A DNA stretch of 64,000 nucleotides from Tubulanus polymorphus (lineage: Eukaryota; Nemertea; Palaeonemertea; Tubulaniformes; Tubulanidae). Each line of letters starts with the position of its first letter. Position 1 is the first letter of the stretch. The notes under the pieces are model-generated. The model saw only the letters and a list, made by a program, of their open reading frames with translations. It was not told where the DNA came from and searched no databases. A program made the translations under genes and the position numbers. Positions 11,290 to 20,809 of the stretch are shown here, in pieces. The stretch is taken from NCBI RefSeq assembly GCF_964204645.1, contig NC_134031.1, forward strand, positions 9,958,501 through 10,022,500, in the 5' to 3' direction.

Positions 11290-11496
11290 AGATTAATATA
11301 TCTCAAATAAAAAATATTAACAATTACATAACTTCAACTAACCAGTGAATTCTATTATATTTTTAATATTTTCTTTTCAAAAAGAGAATATTTTATATTT
11401 TGAATAGATCCGAATAGAAATTCTTTAGCTTTAACTAGCTAGTATCATTTGAAGAATACTTATAATATTTTTTTTTGCTTTTTTTCTCTAATATAA
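11290..11496. other. Intergenic, AT-rich
   Basis: No gene is seen. It contains TTTAACTAGCTAGTAT and a T-run ending in CTAATATAAATG at the next start, which resembles the start-proximal motif of the other Polinton genes. Confidence 0.4.
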
Positions 11497-12099
11497 ATGT
11501 CAAAGAAATCTAATAAGAATAGTATTGATATTGAAAAAACATTAGATTATTTGGGTATAAGTGATAATAAAGGTACAGTTGTAACTAATTGTGCTCAAGT
11601 TAATTGTAATATAGATTATGAATACTATTTATATTGTAAGCATCATCTAGAAGTATTGATTGCCGGTGGAAAAAGTAAAGAGTTTTTAAATAGAATTATT
11701 ACTTTTCAAGAATTAGATGCTATGAAACTCGATAAAGTAATAAAATATTTTAAGATTTATGAAGAGGCAAGATTAGCCCGAATAAATGATTCTATTTCAG
11801 ATGGTATTGTCAAATGTTATTCTAAGTTATGTAACCAGTTAATACCAATTAATGATGAAAATAAATTATATAGTGATTTGAAAAATGACTATTTAGTTAT
11901 GACTGAATTACAAAAATGGGTTGGTTATGCTTCATTTCAATTAGGATCGGTTGTGACATTAATTTCTACTGGCGTCATAACATTTTCGAACATCAAGCCT
12001 ATGGAATATAAATCAGGTAAGAACGAAACAGATGTACTACAACCAAACAGCGAAACAGCAAATGAATCAGAACAAAAATTAACTAAAATAAATGAGTGA
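11497..12099 (+). CDS. ~200-aa Polinton membrane protein, E1
   Basis: Intact 200-residue frame. It has a basic N-terminus, a conserved helical middle (YEYYLYCKHHLEVLIAGGK; IYEEARLARINDSISDGIVKCYSKLC) and one hydrophobic segment near residues 145-168 (ASFQLGSVVTLISTGVITF), followed by an acidic, polar tail. A broken relative is at 30466-31029 (A) and a partial one at 63627-64000 (E2). Its stop TGA overlaps the start of the next gene (ATGAG..TGA), which implies coupled expression. Function unknown; a virion membrane protein is plausible. The start follows a T-rich stretch and ATATAAATG. Confidence 0.65.
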   Translation: MSKKSNKNSIDIEKTLDYLGISDNKGTVVTNCAQVNCNIDYEYYLYCKHHLEVLIAGGKSKEFLNRIITFQELDAMKLDKVIKYFKIYEEARLARINDSISDGIVKCYSKLCNQLIPINDENKLYSDLKNDYLVMTELQKWVGYASFQLGSVVTLISTGVITFSNIKPMEYKSGKNETDVLQPNSETANESEQKLTKINE

Positions 12100-12461
12100 T
12101 GGAGTTAAGAAAAAGGCTAGATCCGAGAAACAAATTAAATGGGCAAGAGAATTAGGTAAAAGATCTTCAGAATTAAAAAAAAGTTAAGAAAAAGAAATTA
12201 ACTGATATAAATGAATCACAGACTTTATCTGATATTGATTCGAATGATAATCCATCTGATTCTTCTAATGCTGGAAGTAATTATAAATTATATATTACAA
12301 TTGGATTAGTAACAGTTATTATATTATCCGGCGTAATATATAAATCAAAATTCAAATCTGATGATAAAAATGATTCCAATGACAATAAACCTATTATACC
12401 AGAAAATAAGTCTAATCATAAAGCCATTGAAACTAAATCTAAATTATTATTAATGGATTAA
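12092..12461 (+). pseudogene. Small basic membrane protein, frameshifted, E1
   Basis: Counterpart of the intact 116-aa frame at 63284-63634 (E2). It begins with a Lys/Arg-rich region containing SEKQIKWARELGKRSSELKK, then a Ser/Asp-rich linker and a membrane segment (LYITIGLVTVIILSGVIY). One extra A in an A-run near 12175 shifts the frame. It overlaps the end of the upstream gene by 8 bp and runs to TAA at 12459-12461, just before the integrase ATG. Confidence 0.65.
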
Positions 12462-12467
12462 AATAAG

Positions 12468-13574
12468 ATGAAAAAAGAACAATATTTAAGAGATTTATAT
12501 TATAACCCAGAAAGTGAAGTATCATATTCTAACGTTTCAGAATTATGGAATAAAATTAAATCTGATAATGAAAATGGTAATGGTGCCGTATGGCACCCAC
12601 ACGGTGATATAAAATATAGTGAACTAAGATTATGGTTACAAAATCAACCAACATATCAAATCCACAAGAAAATGGATAAAACTTATTTAACAAGAAAAGT
12701 TATGGTTTCATATATCGATCAACAATGGCAAGCAGATTTAATTGACATGAAGAACTTAGAGGAATACAACAAAGGATATTTCTGGATATTAAATGTTATA
12801 GATATATTCAGTCGATACGCATGGTCAATTCCAATCAAAAATAAAACTGGAATAGAAGTTACAAATGCTTTTAAATCTATATTTAAAGAAGATATTCCAG
12901 ATAAGATACAATTTGATGAAGGTAAGGAATTCTATAACAAACATTTTAAAAAACTATTATCTGATAACGATGTAGATTATTTTTCAACACATTCAGATAA
13001 AAAAGCATCTATTATAGAAAGATTTAATAAAACATTGAAAACTAGAATGTGGAAATATTTTACTGCAAATGAAACATATAAATATATCGATATATTAGAT
13101 GATTAAGTGAAAGGTTATAATAATTCTAAACATAGTTCTATAAATATGAAACCTATACAAGCTAGAAAAGAAGATAATTCAGAAATAGTTTGGAATAATT
13201 TATATGGAGCGTTTGTTACACATGATTCCGGTGAACCTAAATTTAAAATAGGACAACACGTTAGAATATCTAAATATAGAAAAACATATTATAAAGGTTA
13301 TACCCCTAATTTTACAGAAGAAATCTTCAAGATTAAAAAGATAATATTAACTAAACAATTTGTTTATAAACTAGAAGATTTAAAAGATGAAGAAATATTA
13401 GGTTATTTCTATGAACAAGAATTATCACTTGTACCAAATCCAGATGAAATAGAATACGAAATAGAAAAAGTATTGAAAACAAAAACTCTTAAAGGAAAAA
13501 AGTATTCTTTGGTGAAATATAAAGGATATGATGATAAATTTAATGAATGGATTTTATCTAGTAAAATTAAATGA
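12468..13574 (+). pseudogene. Polinton integrase with chromodomain, E1
   Basis: Same architecture as the intact E2 integrase: N-terminal helical domain, a DDE core (QADLIDM; QFDEGKEF; ASIIERFNKTL) and a C-terminal chromodomain ending FNEWI. A TAA at 13104-13106 in the middle of the gene stops translation after the catalytic core. A 33-bp palindromic cassette at 12576-12608 adds 11 in-frame codons near residue 37 that E2 lacks. The stop is followed within 5 bp by the ATPase start. Confidence 0.85.
12576..12608 (+). repeat. Palindromic in-frame cassette, copy 1 (integrase)
   Basis: GGTAAT followed by GGTGCCGTATGGCACC, CACACGGTGAT. The E2 integrase reads straight through at this point (AATGAAAATATAAAATATAG). 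Adds 33 bp that read ..GAVWHPHGD.. in the gene frame. Confidence 0.85.
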
Positions 13575-13578
13575 ATAA

Positions 13579-14190
13579 ATGAATAAAGATTTATTTATAT
13601 TTGAACCGCATAATATGTTAGTTACTGGTGTAACCAATTGTGGTAAAACACATTTCATATTAGATTAGTTAGAAACTATTTATAAGAATCATTTTGATAA
13701 TATAATATTATTCTTCCCTACTTATGAAATGAATAAAACATATAATAGAGATATAGTTAGGATGAAAAAGTTTATTATATTAGATCCTAAAACAGTAAAA
13801 GAAAATTTAGATAATTGTATAAAAATAGCAATTGATACTTATAAAGGATCAAATACATTATTCATTATAGATGATTGCGCAAATTTACATGATTCAAAAG
13901 TTAGAGAAAGTGAGTTATGTTATCTAGCTTTCTCTGGAAGACATTTCGGGATAACAACATGGGTTTTAAATCAAAAATATAATTCAATTGTTAAAGACTT
14001 TAGAGAGAATATAAGATTTCTAGTTTTATTCTACAACAAAGATAAAAAATCTATGCAACAATCATTGGAGGAAAATCAAATTATACCTACTGAATTACAT
14101 GATGAAAATATGAATAAATTAAAGAATAATAAAGGTTCAAAATTATTACTGAGATTACAATTTCCATATGAATATAAATTTATAAAATAA
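13579..14190 (+). pseudogene. A32/FtsK-type packaging ATPase, E1
   Basis: P-loop ATPase with Walker A GVTNCGKT near residues 17-24 and Walker B TLFIIDDCANL near residue 95, plus the downstream GRHFGITTW (sensor-like) and YNKDKKSMQQSLEE motifs. This family powers DNA packaging in Polintons and related viruses. A TAG at about 13668-13670 (right after the Walker A helix) replaces a Leu codon seen in E2, so the copy is broken. Confidence 0.85.
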
Positions 14191-14572
14191 CTATTTATAT
14201 ACCTATGTATTAGATACCCTATTAGATACCCCAATACCTGATACCCTTTTAGATACCCTATTAGATACCTTAAATACTTAAAACCCCCTTTTTTAAATAA
14301 ATATTTATACAATTTTCAACCAATTTATTTTTATTTTTTCAACTAATATATGAATAAGTTTGAAAATAATAAAGGTTATTTATTATTACTGAGGTTTCAA
14401 TTTCCATATGAATATCAGTTTATAAAATAAGATATTTTATGTATTAGATTGTATTAGATATGTATTAGATACCTTAAATACTTAAAAACCCCTTTTTTAT
14501 TTACTATTATTTTATACAATTTTCAACCTTTATTACTTTTTGAGTTAAATATAATTAATGTCTTAATCACTT
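14191..14572. repeat. Convergent intergenic region with TTAGATA repeats
   Basis: Lies between the + strand ATPase and the - strand zinc-finger gene. It contains irregular ATTAGATACC repeats (14205-14270 and 14445-14475), each followed by CTTAAATACTTAAAA and a C4-5/T6 run that may act as a shared terminator. Between them lies a degraded duplicate of the ATPase 3' end. The E2 counterpart at 61174-61539 has the same layout with ATCTAATACGT repeats. Confidence 0.75.
14350..14430 (+). pseudogene. Duplicated ATPase 3' end
   Basis: About 25 codons, starting at an ATG and ending FIK plus TAA, repeat the C-terminus of the ATPase (NNKG..LLLRLQFPYEYKFIK) with several substitutions. It is present in the same place in E2 (61354-61407, truncated), so the duplication predates the two copies. 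Confidence 0.8.
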
Positions 14573-14726
14573 TCATCATCAGACCCTAACAATTTATTCA
14601 AATTCTCTACCGAATTTTCTCTTCAAATTCTTTATTATTTTTATACTTTTTCATCCTTTCTACCGCATCATCAATAGTTTCTTCTTTATGTTTCATAGAA
14701 TCTTTATTATCAATATCTGTAACTAT

Positions 14727-14753
14727 ATTACCATGTGGGTGCCATACGGCACC
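14727..14753 (-). repeat. Palindromic in-frame cassette, copy 2 (zinc-finger gene)
   Basis: On the - strand: GGTGCCGTATGGCACC then CACATGGTAAT, after AATGAAAAT. Adds nine codons read as GAVWHPHGN. The E2 gene at about 60965 lacks it. Confidence 0.85.
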
Positions 14754-15089
14754 ATTTTCATTATTATCTTTATTAGTGTTTGCTCCTAATATTTCATTTA
14801 CAATGTTTGATTCTAATTTAATACCATCGGTTAAATCTAATTCATCTTTATTAGAAACACCTAATAATAAATCTTCATATAATTCTTTACCATTTACTTT
14901 TTGATTTGAAACAAACTTTGTAACATATCTAAATGGGTGTTCTAAAAATTCTCTTAAACCAACACGTTTTATAACATTAGTAATATGTACCTTTGTATTC
15001 ATATGTTTATTCCAATTTGATGGAGCGTTTGAAAATTCACCTTTACAATATCCACAATAATTTCTTTTTTCACTAACATTTAATATTAT

Positions 15090-15292
15090 TTCATTATTTG
15101 ATGTAGAAGGTATTACATTATTAGATGTAGAAGGTATTACATTATTAGATGTAGAAGGTATTACATTATTATATGTAGAAGGTATTAAATTATTAGATGT
15201 AGAAGGTATTACATTATTATATGTAGTAGGTATTACATTATTAGATGTAGAAGGTATTACGTTATTAGATGTAGAAGGTATTATATTATTAT
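15090..15292 (-). repeat. 24-bp coding minisatellite
   Basis: Eight units of about 24 bp (on the + strand TTAGATGTAGAAGGTATTAC plus ATTA) encode N-V-I-P-S-T-S-N. The E2 homologue has six units (about 60480-60625). The units differ at few positions, mostly S to T and S to Y, so the array has expanded or contracted recently. Confidence 0.9.
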
Positions 15293-15514
15293 CAATTACA
15301 TTACTTAAATTATCAACAACACCACTTTTATTATTATCTATTTCTATTAGTTTAGTTATATAAATTTTGAAAATAGGATCAAATATCAAAGCTATATTAC
15401 AAGGTATTACATAATATAAACCATCATTATTTTCATGTGTATCGATATATGGAATATGTTTATATACTTTACCTCCTTCCATTTATTATATAAATTTTTA
15501 TTAAAGTTAAAATT

Positions 15515-16772
15515 TTAATACATAACACTATTTAATTGAGAATTTACAATATTTAATTGCGCGTCAGATATAATATAAATGTGCATTTTAAAATTGTTGT
15601 CTCCTCTTTTCTTTTTCATGAATAATTGTATTCCATCTTTAGTGTTCTGTAATTTTTTTCCAGAACCATGTAATGAATTATCCTCTGTTGTTCTAAAATC
15701 TAACCATAATGCGTATTAATTACCGGTATAATAATCAATTTGATTAATATCACAATTTTCAGATGATTTCACTTTTTCATTCATAAAATGTTTTCTAATT
15801 TCTGGCCATTGATCTATCACTCTCATTCCTTGACAAAATATTTTATTTGCTATTCCTTCGATAGTTATTTCTACTTTTGTTATTTCAGGATTGTAATAAT
15901 TATCAACATTTATTGCGCCATTAGTATATGTTGCAATGGTAAAAAATATCAATATACCTTTAATAGATCTTCTTGGGAAGTTAATATTCTCATTAATAAT
16001 TTCATCATTTGCATTAATAGTTACGGTTTTAAATTTATCAATATAATCATATAATAATGAAAATCCTTGATTGTATTTAGTTTGAATTATACTTGCAATA
16101 TTTTCATCAGTTACTGTATCATATTCTAAACATATATTCGATAATTGATAACTCATATCTTTATTAACGCTAGATATTACAATTTCATTAACAGGAGCAA
16201 ATGTTATTTCGAATATAACGTCTTCTTGAATTGCGTATTTATATAAAGGCGCATTATTATTTATCAATTCAAAGTCTAACGGAATTTTATATTTGCTTCC
16301 ATATATACTTTTTATCAATTTATCTATAGAATTAGTTAATATTGCATTATATGCTTCTGATCTTAATTTATTTTGGTTTTCTGATTGGATTCCTTGAAAA
16401 ACGTATTATTTCTATTTTCTTTAGTTAACCATAAATCTTTATAATGCATAAATGAATTATAATCATCTAATGAGAAAACTGTTTCTGGACCAATCTTTAT
16501 AGTTAGTTTTTTAATCAAATATCTTCCAACATTATCAACAACATAATTATTATTATTACCGATTACTTTTATATCGCCTGATAAATAAATACTATTTGGA
16601 ACATAAAAAGTATTTTGTGTTAATCTCGGAATTCTAACATATAAAGTTTCATCGGGATTAATATTAGAAGGGTTATGAGTAATTATATGATGTGATCTTT
16701 CTGCTTTAATAGCATTAGATATTCTTAAGATATTCTATGATTCTTAGAAGGATTGATATAACTCCCACTCAT
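15515..16772 (-). pseudogene. Major capsid protein (double jelly-roll), E1
   Basis: About 419 codons from ATG 16772 to TAA 15517. It matches the E2 capsid frame: MSGSYINPSKNHRISNA, the KIGPETVFSLDDYNLFMHYKDLW block and the C-terminal IYIISDAQ. Size and neighbours fit the Polinton hexon-like capsid protein. The frame is shifted near 16400, and an in-frame TAA at about 15716-15718 replaces a Lys codon. The start follows a long T-run and AAATAAATG. It is the third gene of the - strand virion cluster. Confidence 0.7.
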
Positions 16773-16792
16773 TTATTTAAAAAAAAAATTAA

Positions 16793-17817
16793 TTATTTAT
16801 TTTTAATCATGTTTACTAATCCAAAAATAATAGCACTTACAACTGAAATTAAAAATAAAATAATATGTTCAGCAGCAAAGTTAATAATGTTTCCTACAGA
16901 TTTCAATATAAAACCAACAATTGATGCAATAATTCCTGGTAAAGCTGCAGCAGATTTTTTAGATAGTTCCCGTAAATATTTTGCTAATTTCTTTAAACCA
17001 TCCTTAACTTATCTTGTATAGAATTATTGTCATTCGGGGGTTTATCTGGTTTATTTGGAGTAGGAGTAGATTTTAAAGCATTTGATATTGCTAAACCAAT
17101 TGTTGTAAATAACATAGTAACAGCTGTTAGAATTGAAAGAATTGTTATTCCTTCTAATTTAAATAACAATTTTATTCTATCTTTTAATGATATTTTAGAA
17201 TCTGGTTTCATCAACAAATCTTTAAAAATAGCTTTTAATCTAATTATATTATAATCATATGATTGTAACAATAATTTAATTTCTTCTTTTTGTAATTCTA
17301 TGTTATATTCTAAATCATCTTTTTCTTTTTCTAAACGTAATTCTTTTTGCCTATATTCTATTTCATCAATTACTTGATGATCTAAATCAGACTTTAATTG
17401 TTCTATTTCTTTATTTTTATCAGTTAATTCTTTTTCTAAAGTTCTAATTTTAAAATCTCTTATACTTTTATCATGCGCAATTTTATCAGATGCAAGTCTT
17501 ATACTTTTAATTTCTCTAATTGCTTCATCAGAAAATATATTATTTAAATCTTCTAATTGTTGATCTGTTGCATCAATTAATCCATTCGGTAAAAGTTTTT
17601 CAATTGGAACTTTATTTGATTTAAATTTACTAGTTTTGGAATTTATATTCTGTTCAGAGTTTCTTTCTGGTTCTAAATTATTATCGATTGTTTCAAATAA
17701 GTCATCAATTTTTTGACTAAATACTCTTATATTATCATCTCTTTCTTCTTGTGTAACATCAGTTATTTCATTAGTATTACTTATTCTCTTAATTGTATCT
17801 GGTTCTAACTTAAGCAA
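16793..17817 (-). pseudogene. Coiled-coil membrane protein, E1
   Basis: Opens with 274 readable residues: a polar N-terminus, a long heptad-rich coiled coil around residues 95-185 (EKELTDKNKEIEQLK; RQKELRLEKEKDDLEYNIE), a membrane segment near residues 228-250 (ILSILTAVTMLFTTIGLAI) and a Pro/Lys linker. A frameshift near 17005 cuts off a second hydrophobic C-terminal region that remains visible downstream to the stop at 16793-16795. Its start overlaps the end of the acidic-protein gene by 8 bp. It resembles a membrane-anchored minor virion protein; function unknown. Confidence 0.6.
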
Positions 17818-18309
17818 AGTTGATTCCGCTAATAATTTTATTTAGTCTTGTCTTTTGATTAGTGATATCAATATAATAATCACCACCCAAACGATAATAA
17901 TATTTACCTTTAAAAAGTTTTAATTTTTGTACTAAAAGTCCGGCGCCTCTATAAATTATATTATATCCAGAATCTTTAAATACACGTTGAAAATCATACA
18001 TAAATTCAAAATTTTCTCTTTCTAAATCTTGATTTAAATTTTCAGGAGGTATTCTCGATCTAGTTCTTCTATCATGTTCATCTGTTGATGGGACTTTAGT
18101 ACCACTATCTGCTAAATTAGAATAGGTGCTAATCTTAATGAAACTAATATTGATAATGATGATGAATCAGAATATGCTGATTCATCATCATTATCAATAT
18201 TAGTTTCATTAAGATTAGCACCTGCATCATTATAATCATCATCAATATATCCTTCATTATTATTTCCCATGTCACCCAATGGAATATCTTCTCCACCTTC
18301 TACATCCAT
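17810..18309 (-). pseudogene. Acidic protein (MDVEGG family) disrupted by an inverted duplication, E1
   Basis: Starts MDVEGGEDIPLGDMGNNNEG with an Asp/Asn-rich first third. The middle is scrambled by a 47-bp inverted duplication (18124-18223). Beyond it the frame resumes with RRTRSRIPPEN and a basic C-terminus (KYYYRLGGDYYIDI) ending at 17810. The normal protein would be about 150 residues. No domain is recognised. The 8-bp overlap with the coiled-coil gene suggests coupled expression. Confidence 0.6.
18124..18223. repeat. 47-bp perfect inverted duplication
   Basis: Arms 18124-18170 and 18177-18223 are exact inverse copies around the 6-nt loop AATATG. E2 has only one arm here. The extra arm is a copy of the gene's own sequence, typical of a fold-back template switch. 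Confidence 0.95.
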
Positions 18310-18325
18310 TTACATAATAAAAAAA

Positions 18326-19678
18326 TTAAAATTTAAAATATAATATTCCTCCGATTACAATTCCTATACAAGTTATAGCTAATTTAGTATTTTCATGGGA
18401 TTTATTATCATCATTTAGTTTAATTATATCATGTTGAATATTATCAGTTCTAATATCACCGTGTGGGTGCCGTACGGCACCATTTTCTGATGTATTGTAA
18501 TCTTTTATTTTAGAATCATTATTTAATTTAATATTCTTAGTTTTAGTTTCTGTTGATTGAATGTGTTTTTTATTTTTTTCACCTTCCATTAATTTTGGAG
18601 CAGTAATAATCTTTTTATTTATATCATTTAATCCAAACTTATTATTTATTGTTGCAGTTTTAATTAGATTATTATAACCAATTATGTTTCCCATCTTTAA
18701 TACTAAATCATTAGAAATAATAAATAGATTAGGGCCTATACAATAATTTAATCTAATATGTGATTTATCTAAATACTTTTGATATCTTACAATGTTTGCT
18801 GGAATCGATCTATTTTTATCATTATGAATTGAATCTTCAAATAACACTTTGAATTGTTTCTGCGCATCAAATGAAGTGTTATCATTTCCAATTATTGGGG
18901 ATCTTGTTTCAACTTGCGCACCTAAAATACATATCAAATAAGTTCTAATAGATTGATTTATTCTTTGTATACCAGCTTTAGTAAAACCTTCACTATTTTC
19001 TAAAATGAAATTAACCCAACCATTATTGTTTTGTTGTTGTATATTATTATAATATTTTGGTAATTCATTCCAATTTAGTGTTCTTATATCTGAATTTGTC
19101 ATTATTTTTCCAAGTTCTTTAGTGTATAATATTCCTAATCCACCCATTGTTCCAATTTTTGCTCTAAAATCTTTATTTGAATTAATATTACATTCATTAC
19201 ATATTTTATAAAACTTAGAAAAATTAATATTATTATTCAATTCTTTGAAAAATTTTGAACATGGTAAAGGACATTCTAATTCATCTAATATTAATTTTAT
19301 TTGAAAATGTGTATGAAATCTAAAAAGTGATAAGATCAATGGTAAACTTGGTTTGTTTAAATGATCATTCCAACTAATTCCACATCCTGTTGTTGCACAA
19401 TAAACAGCAAAATTTAATTGGTTCTGCCAATACTTCATATTAGATTTTATTAACCATTGTTTTGCCTCATTTAAATTTTTGAAATTAATTGTATACACAT
19501 GAAATATATTTTCCATCTTTACATGAAAATTATTACTTTCAGTAACATAAATATATAAATCAATTAATGAATTTAAAACTTCATTTCTATATGTAATATC
19601 TTTATTAAAATCTATTGCAGGAATATTATATTTAATTGATTTATTATATTGGAAAGCTTTTGGAAAACTATCTGCCAT
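18326..19678 (-). CDS. Conserved ~450-aa Polinton protein, E1
   Basis: Intact 450-residue frame starting MADSFPKAFQYNKSIKYN. The hallmark is NQLNFAVYCATTGCGISWNDH near residues 99-119, followed by a His/Arg-rich FRFHTHFQIKLIL block, a variable middle, a conserved ICILGAQVETRSPI block and a single C-terminal membrane anchor (LAITCIGIVIGGILYF). The Asn/Lys-rich linker before the anchor carries the third palindromic cassette. It sits between two membrane-protein genes, so a virion surface or membrane protein is likely (inference). I do not recognise an enzymatic domain. The start follows TTATATAAATG. Confidence 0.7.
   Translation of the reverse strand: MADSFPKAFQYNKSIKYNIPAIDFNKDITYRNEVLNSLIDLYIYVTESNNFHVKMENIFHVYTINFKNLNEAKQWLIKSNMKYWQNQLNFAVYCATTGCGISWNDHLNKPSLPLILSLFRFHTHFQIKLILDELECPLPCSKFFKELNNNINFSKFYKICNECNINSNKDFRAKIGTMGGLGILYTKELGKIMTNSDIRTLNWNELPKYYNNIQQQNNNGWVNFILENSEGFTKAGIQRINQSIRTYLICILGAQVETRSPIIGNDNTSFDAQKQFKVLFEDSIHNDKNRSIPANIVRYQKYLDKSHIRLNYCIGPNLFIISNDLVLKMGNIIGYNNLIKTATINNKFGLNDINKKIITAPKLMEGEKNKKHIQSTETKTKNIKLNNDSKIKDYNTSENGAVRHPHGDIRTDNIQHDIIKLNDDNKSHENTKLAITCIGIVIGGILYFKF
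18456..18482 (-). repeat. Palindromic in-frame cassette, copy 3 (~450-aa gene)
   Basis: On the - strand: GGTGCCGTACGGCACC, a perfect 16-bp palindrome, then CACACGGTGAT, after TCAGAAAAT. Adds nine codons read as GAVRHPHGD. The E2 gene reads TCAGAAATTATTAG instead. Confidence 0.85.
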
Positions 19679-19694
19679 TTATATAATTAAAAAA

Positions 19695-20120
19695 TTAATA
19701 TTTTATTAATTCTTTTAATAATTTATCTTGTTCTTCAACTGTTATATGACCATTTAAACTTATTATATAATCTAGTGTGTTCTTTAATTTATTAATTTCT
19801 TTTATATTAGTTTTAATTTTTTCGTTATTACTTTTTATATTTAATTTTGAACTTATACCAGTTAATACACTTGAACTTAATCCTAATACACCAATTGATA
19901 TAGCTAAAGGTGTTAATGGGCTGAATATTGCTAGAAATGTTATAACAGAACTAATTGTAACCGAACCACTAATAATAAGATAATATATAATTTTACATTT
20001 TAAATATTTTTTCTTTTTTATCTTTAAGTCACTTTCAAATTCTAATATTTGTTTTTCTAAATATATTTTTAATTTAGTTTTATTTATATCATGAGGAATA
20101 ATATCAATATTATCATCCCT
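19695..20120 (-). pseudogene. Two-segment membrane protein (141 aa), start codon lost, E1
   Basis: Open over ~141 codons and nearly the same as the E2 gene (38839-39264), but its ATG has become AGG at 20118-20120 and there is no internal Met. Two hydrophobic segments (IIYYLIISGSVTISSVITFLA and LTPLAISIGVLGLSSSVL) flank a short turn; both tails are Lys-rich. It may be translated from a non-ATG codon, but loss is more likely. Confidence 0.65.
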
Positions 20121-20140
20121 TTATTTAGCAAAAAAAATTA

Positions 20141-20563
20141 CTAATTAGTAAACTTATTAGCAACAAATATAACAATAACTGTTCCACCTAAAATCCAAAT
20201 TATTTCATATTTCTTCTGTTCATTACTTGGGGTATAATAATCTGATATTGTAGGTTTATGTAGATCTAATTTTTCTTTATTTGTTACCGCGTTATATAAA
20301 CTCATTGCATCATCAACTGATTGAAAATCTCTATGTGAAATCTTCTGATCATATAATTCTTTGTTAATATAATCCATATAGTTTTGTCGTTTTTCTCTGT
20401 ATTCTTCTGCTGCTTTATTGTATTTCTCTAATGCTAAGTTATGTCTTCTTTGTTCTCCTAATGAACTATTTTTATCAATATGCATAAATAAATAACCACC
20501 ACCAGTAAATGCTAAAGCGTTAACAATTGCCGATCCTATAATAGTTATAATTGCAGAAGCCAT
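20141..20563 (-). CDS. 140-aa membrane protein of the virion cluster, E1
   Basis: Intact. Residues 1-26 form a Gly/Ala-rich membrane segment (IITIIGSAIVNALAFTGGGYLF). A charged helical region follows (QRRHNLALEKYNKAAEEYREKR), then a second membrane segment near residues 118-134 (IIWILGGTVIVIFVA). The family recurs in animal Polintons as a small virion-type protein. It differs at only a few residues from the E2 copy. The start follows TTACTAAATAAATG. Confidence 0.65.
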   Translation of the reverse strand: MASAIITIIGSAIVNALAFTGGGYLFMHIDKNSSLGEQRRHNLALEKYNKAAEEYREKRQNYMDYINKELYDQKISHRDFQSVDDAMSLYNAVTNKEKLDLHKPTISDYYTPSNEQKKYEIIWILGGTVIVIFVANKFTN

Positions 20564-20587
20564 TTATTTAGTAAAATAATTACGCAT

Positions 20588-20809
20588 TTATATGGGAGGG
20601 ATATATTTTTGTTTTTCCAAATAATCAATAGTTAAATTAGATAAAGTAACTGCTAATGTTAATTTTAAAATATCATTTATATCAAATCTATCAAAATTAA
20701 CACTTCCCATTTTAAATACTTTTTTTAATACCATTGAATAACCAACAGTTCCAACTGATAGTAATGCTCCATTATATAATCCAGTTATTATCCACTTATT
20801 ATCACTCAT
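20588..20809 (-). CDS. 73-aa small membrane protein, E1
   Basis: Intact. Begins MSDNKWIITGLYNGALLS, with two weakly hydrophobic helices (LYNGALLSVGTVGYSMVL and ILKLTLAVTLSNLTIDYL) separated by a short charged turn. Its ATG directly abuts the stop of the 111-aa gene. The E2 copy differs at two residues. Function unknown; it lies in the virion cluster. Confidence 0.6.
   Translation of the reverse strand: MSDNKWIITGLYNGALLSVGTVGYSMVLKKVFKMGSVNFDRFDINDILKLTLAVTLSNLTIDYLEKQKYIPPI

Larger units (their letters stand above)
14573..15482 (-). pseudogene. Zinc-finger protein with IPSTSNN repeats, E1
   Basis: Begins MEGGKVYKHIPYIDTHENND. Residues ~75-140 are eight 8-residue repeats of the type NVIPSTSN, encoded by 24-bp units. 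A CxxC..H..H finger (YCGYCKGEFS ... HMNTKVHI) follows near residues 146-170, then a conserved HPFRYVTKFVSNQKVNGKELYEDLL block. Relative to the intact E2 gene it carries a 27-bp palindromic cassette (14727-14753) and a frameshift near 14630, shortly before the acidic tail. Function unknown; likely nucleic-acid binding. It is convergent with the ATPase gene. Confidence 0.6.

Noticed and set aside
14205-14270. TTAGATACC repeats as a CRISPR array
   Set aside because: The repeats are ~10 bp, have no unique spacers of constant length, and lie in a eukaryotic transposon.
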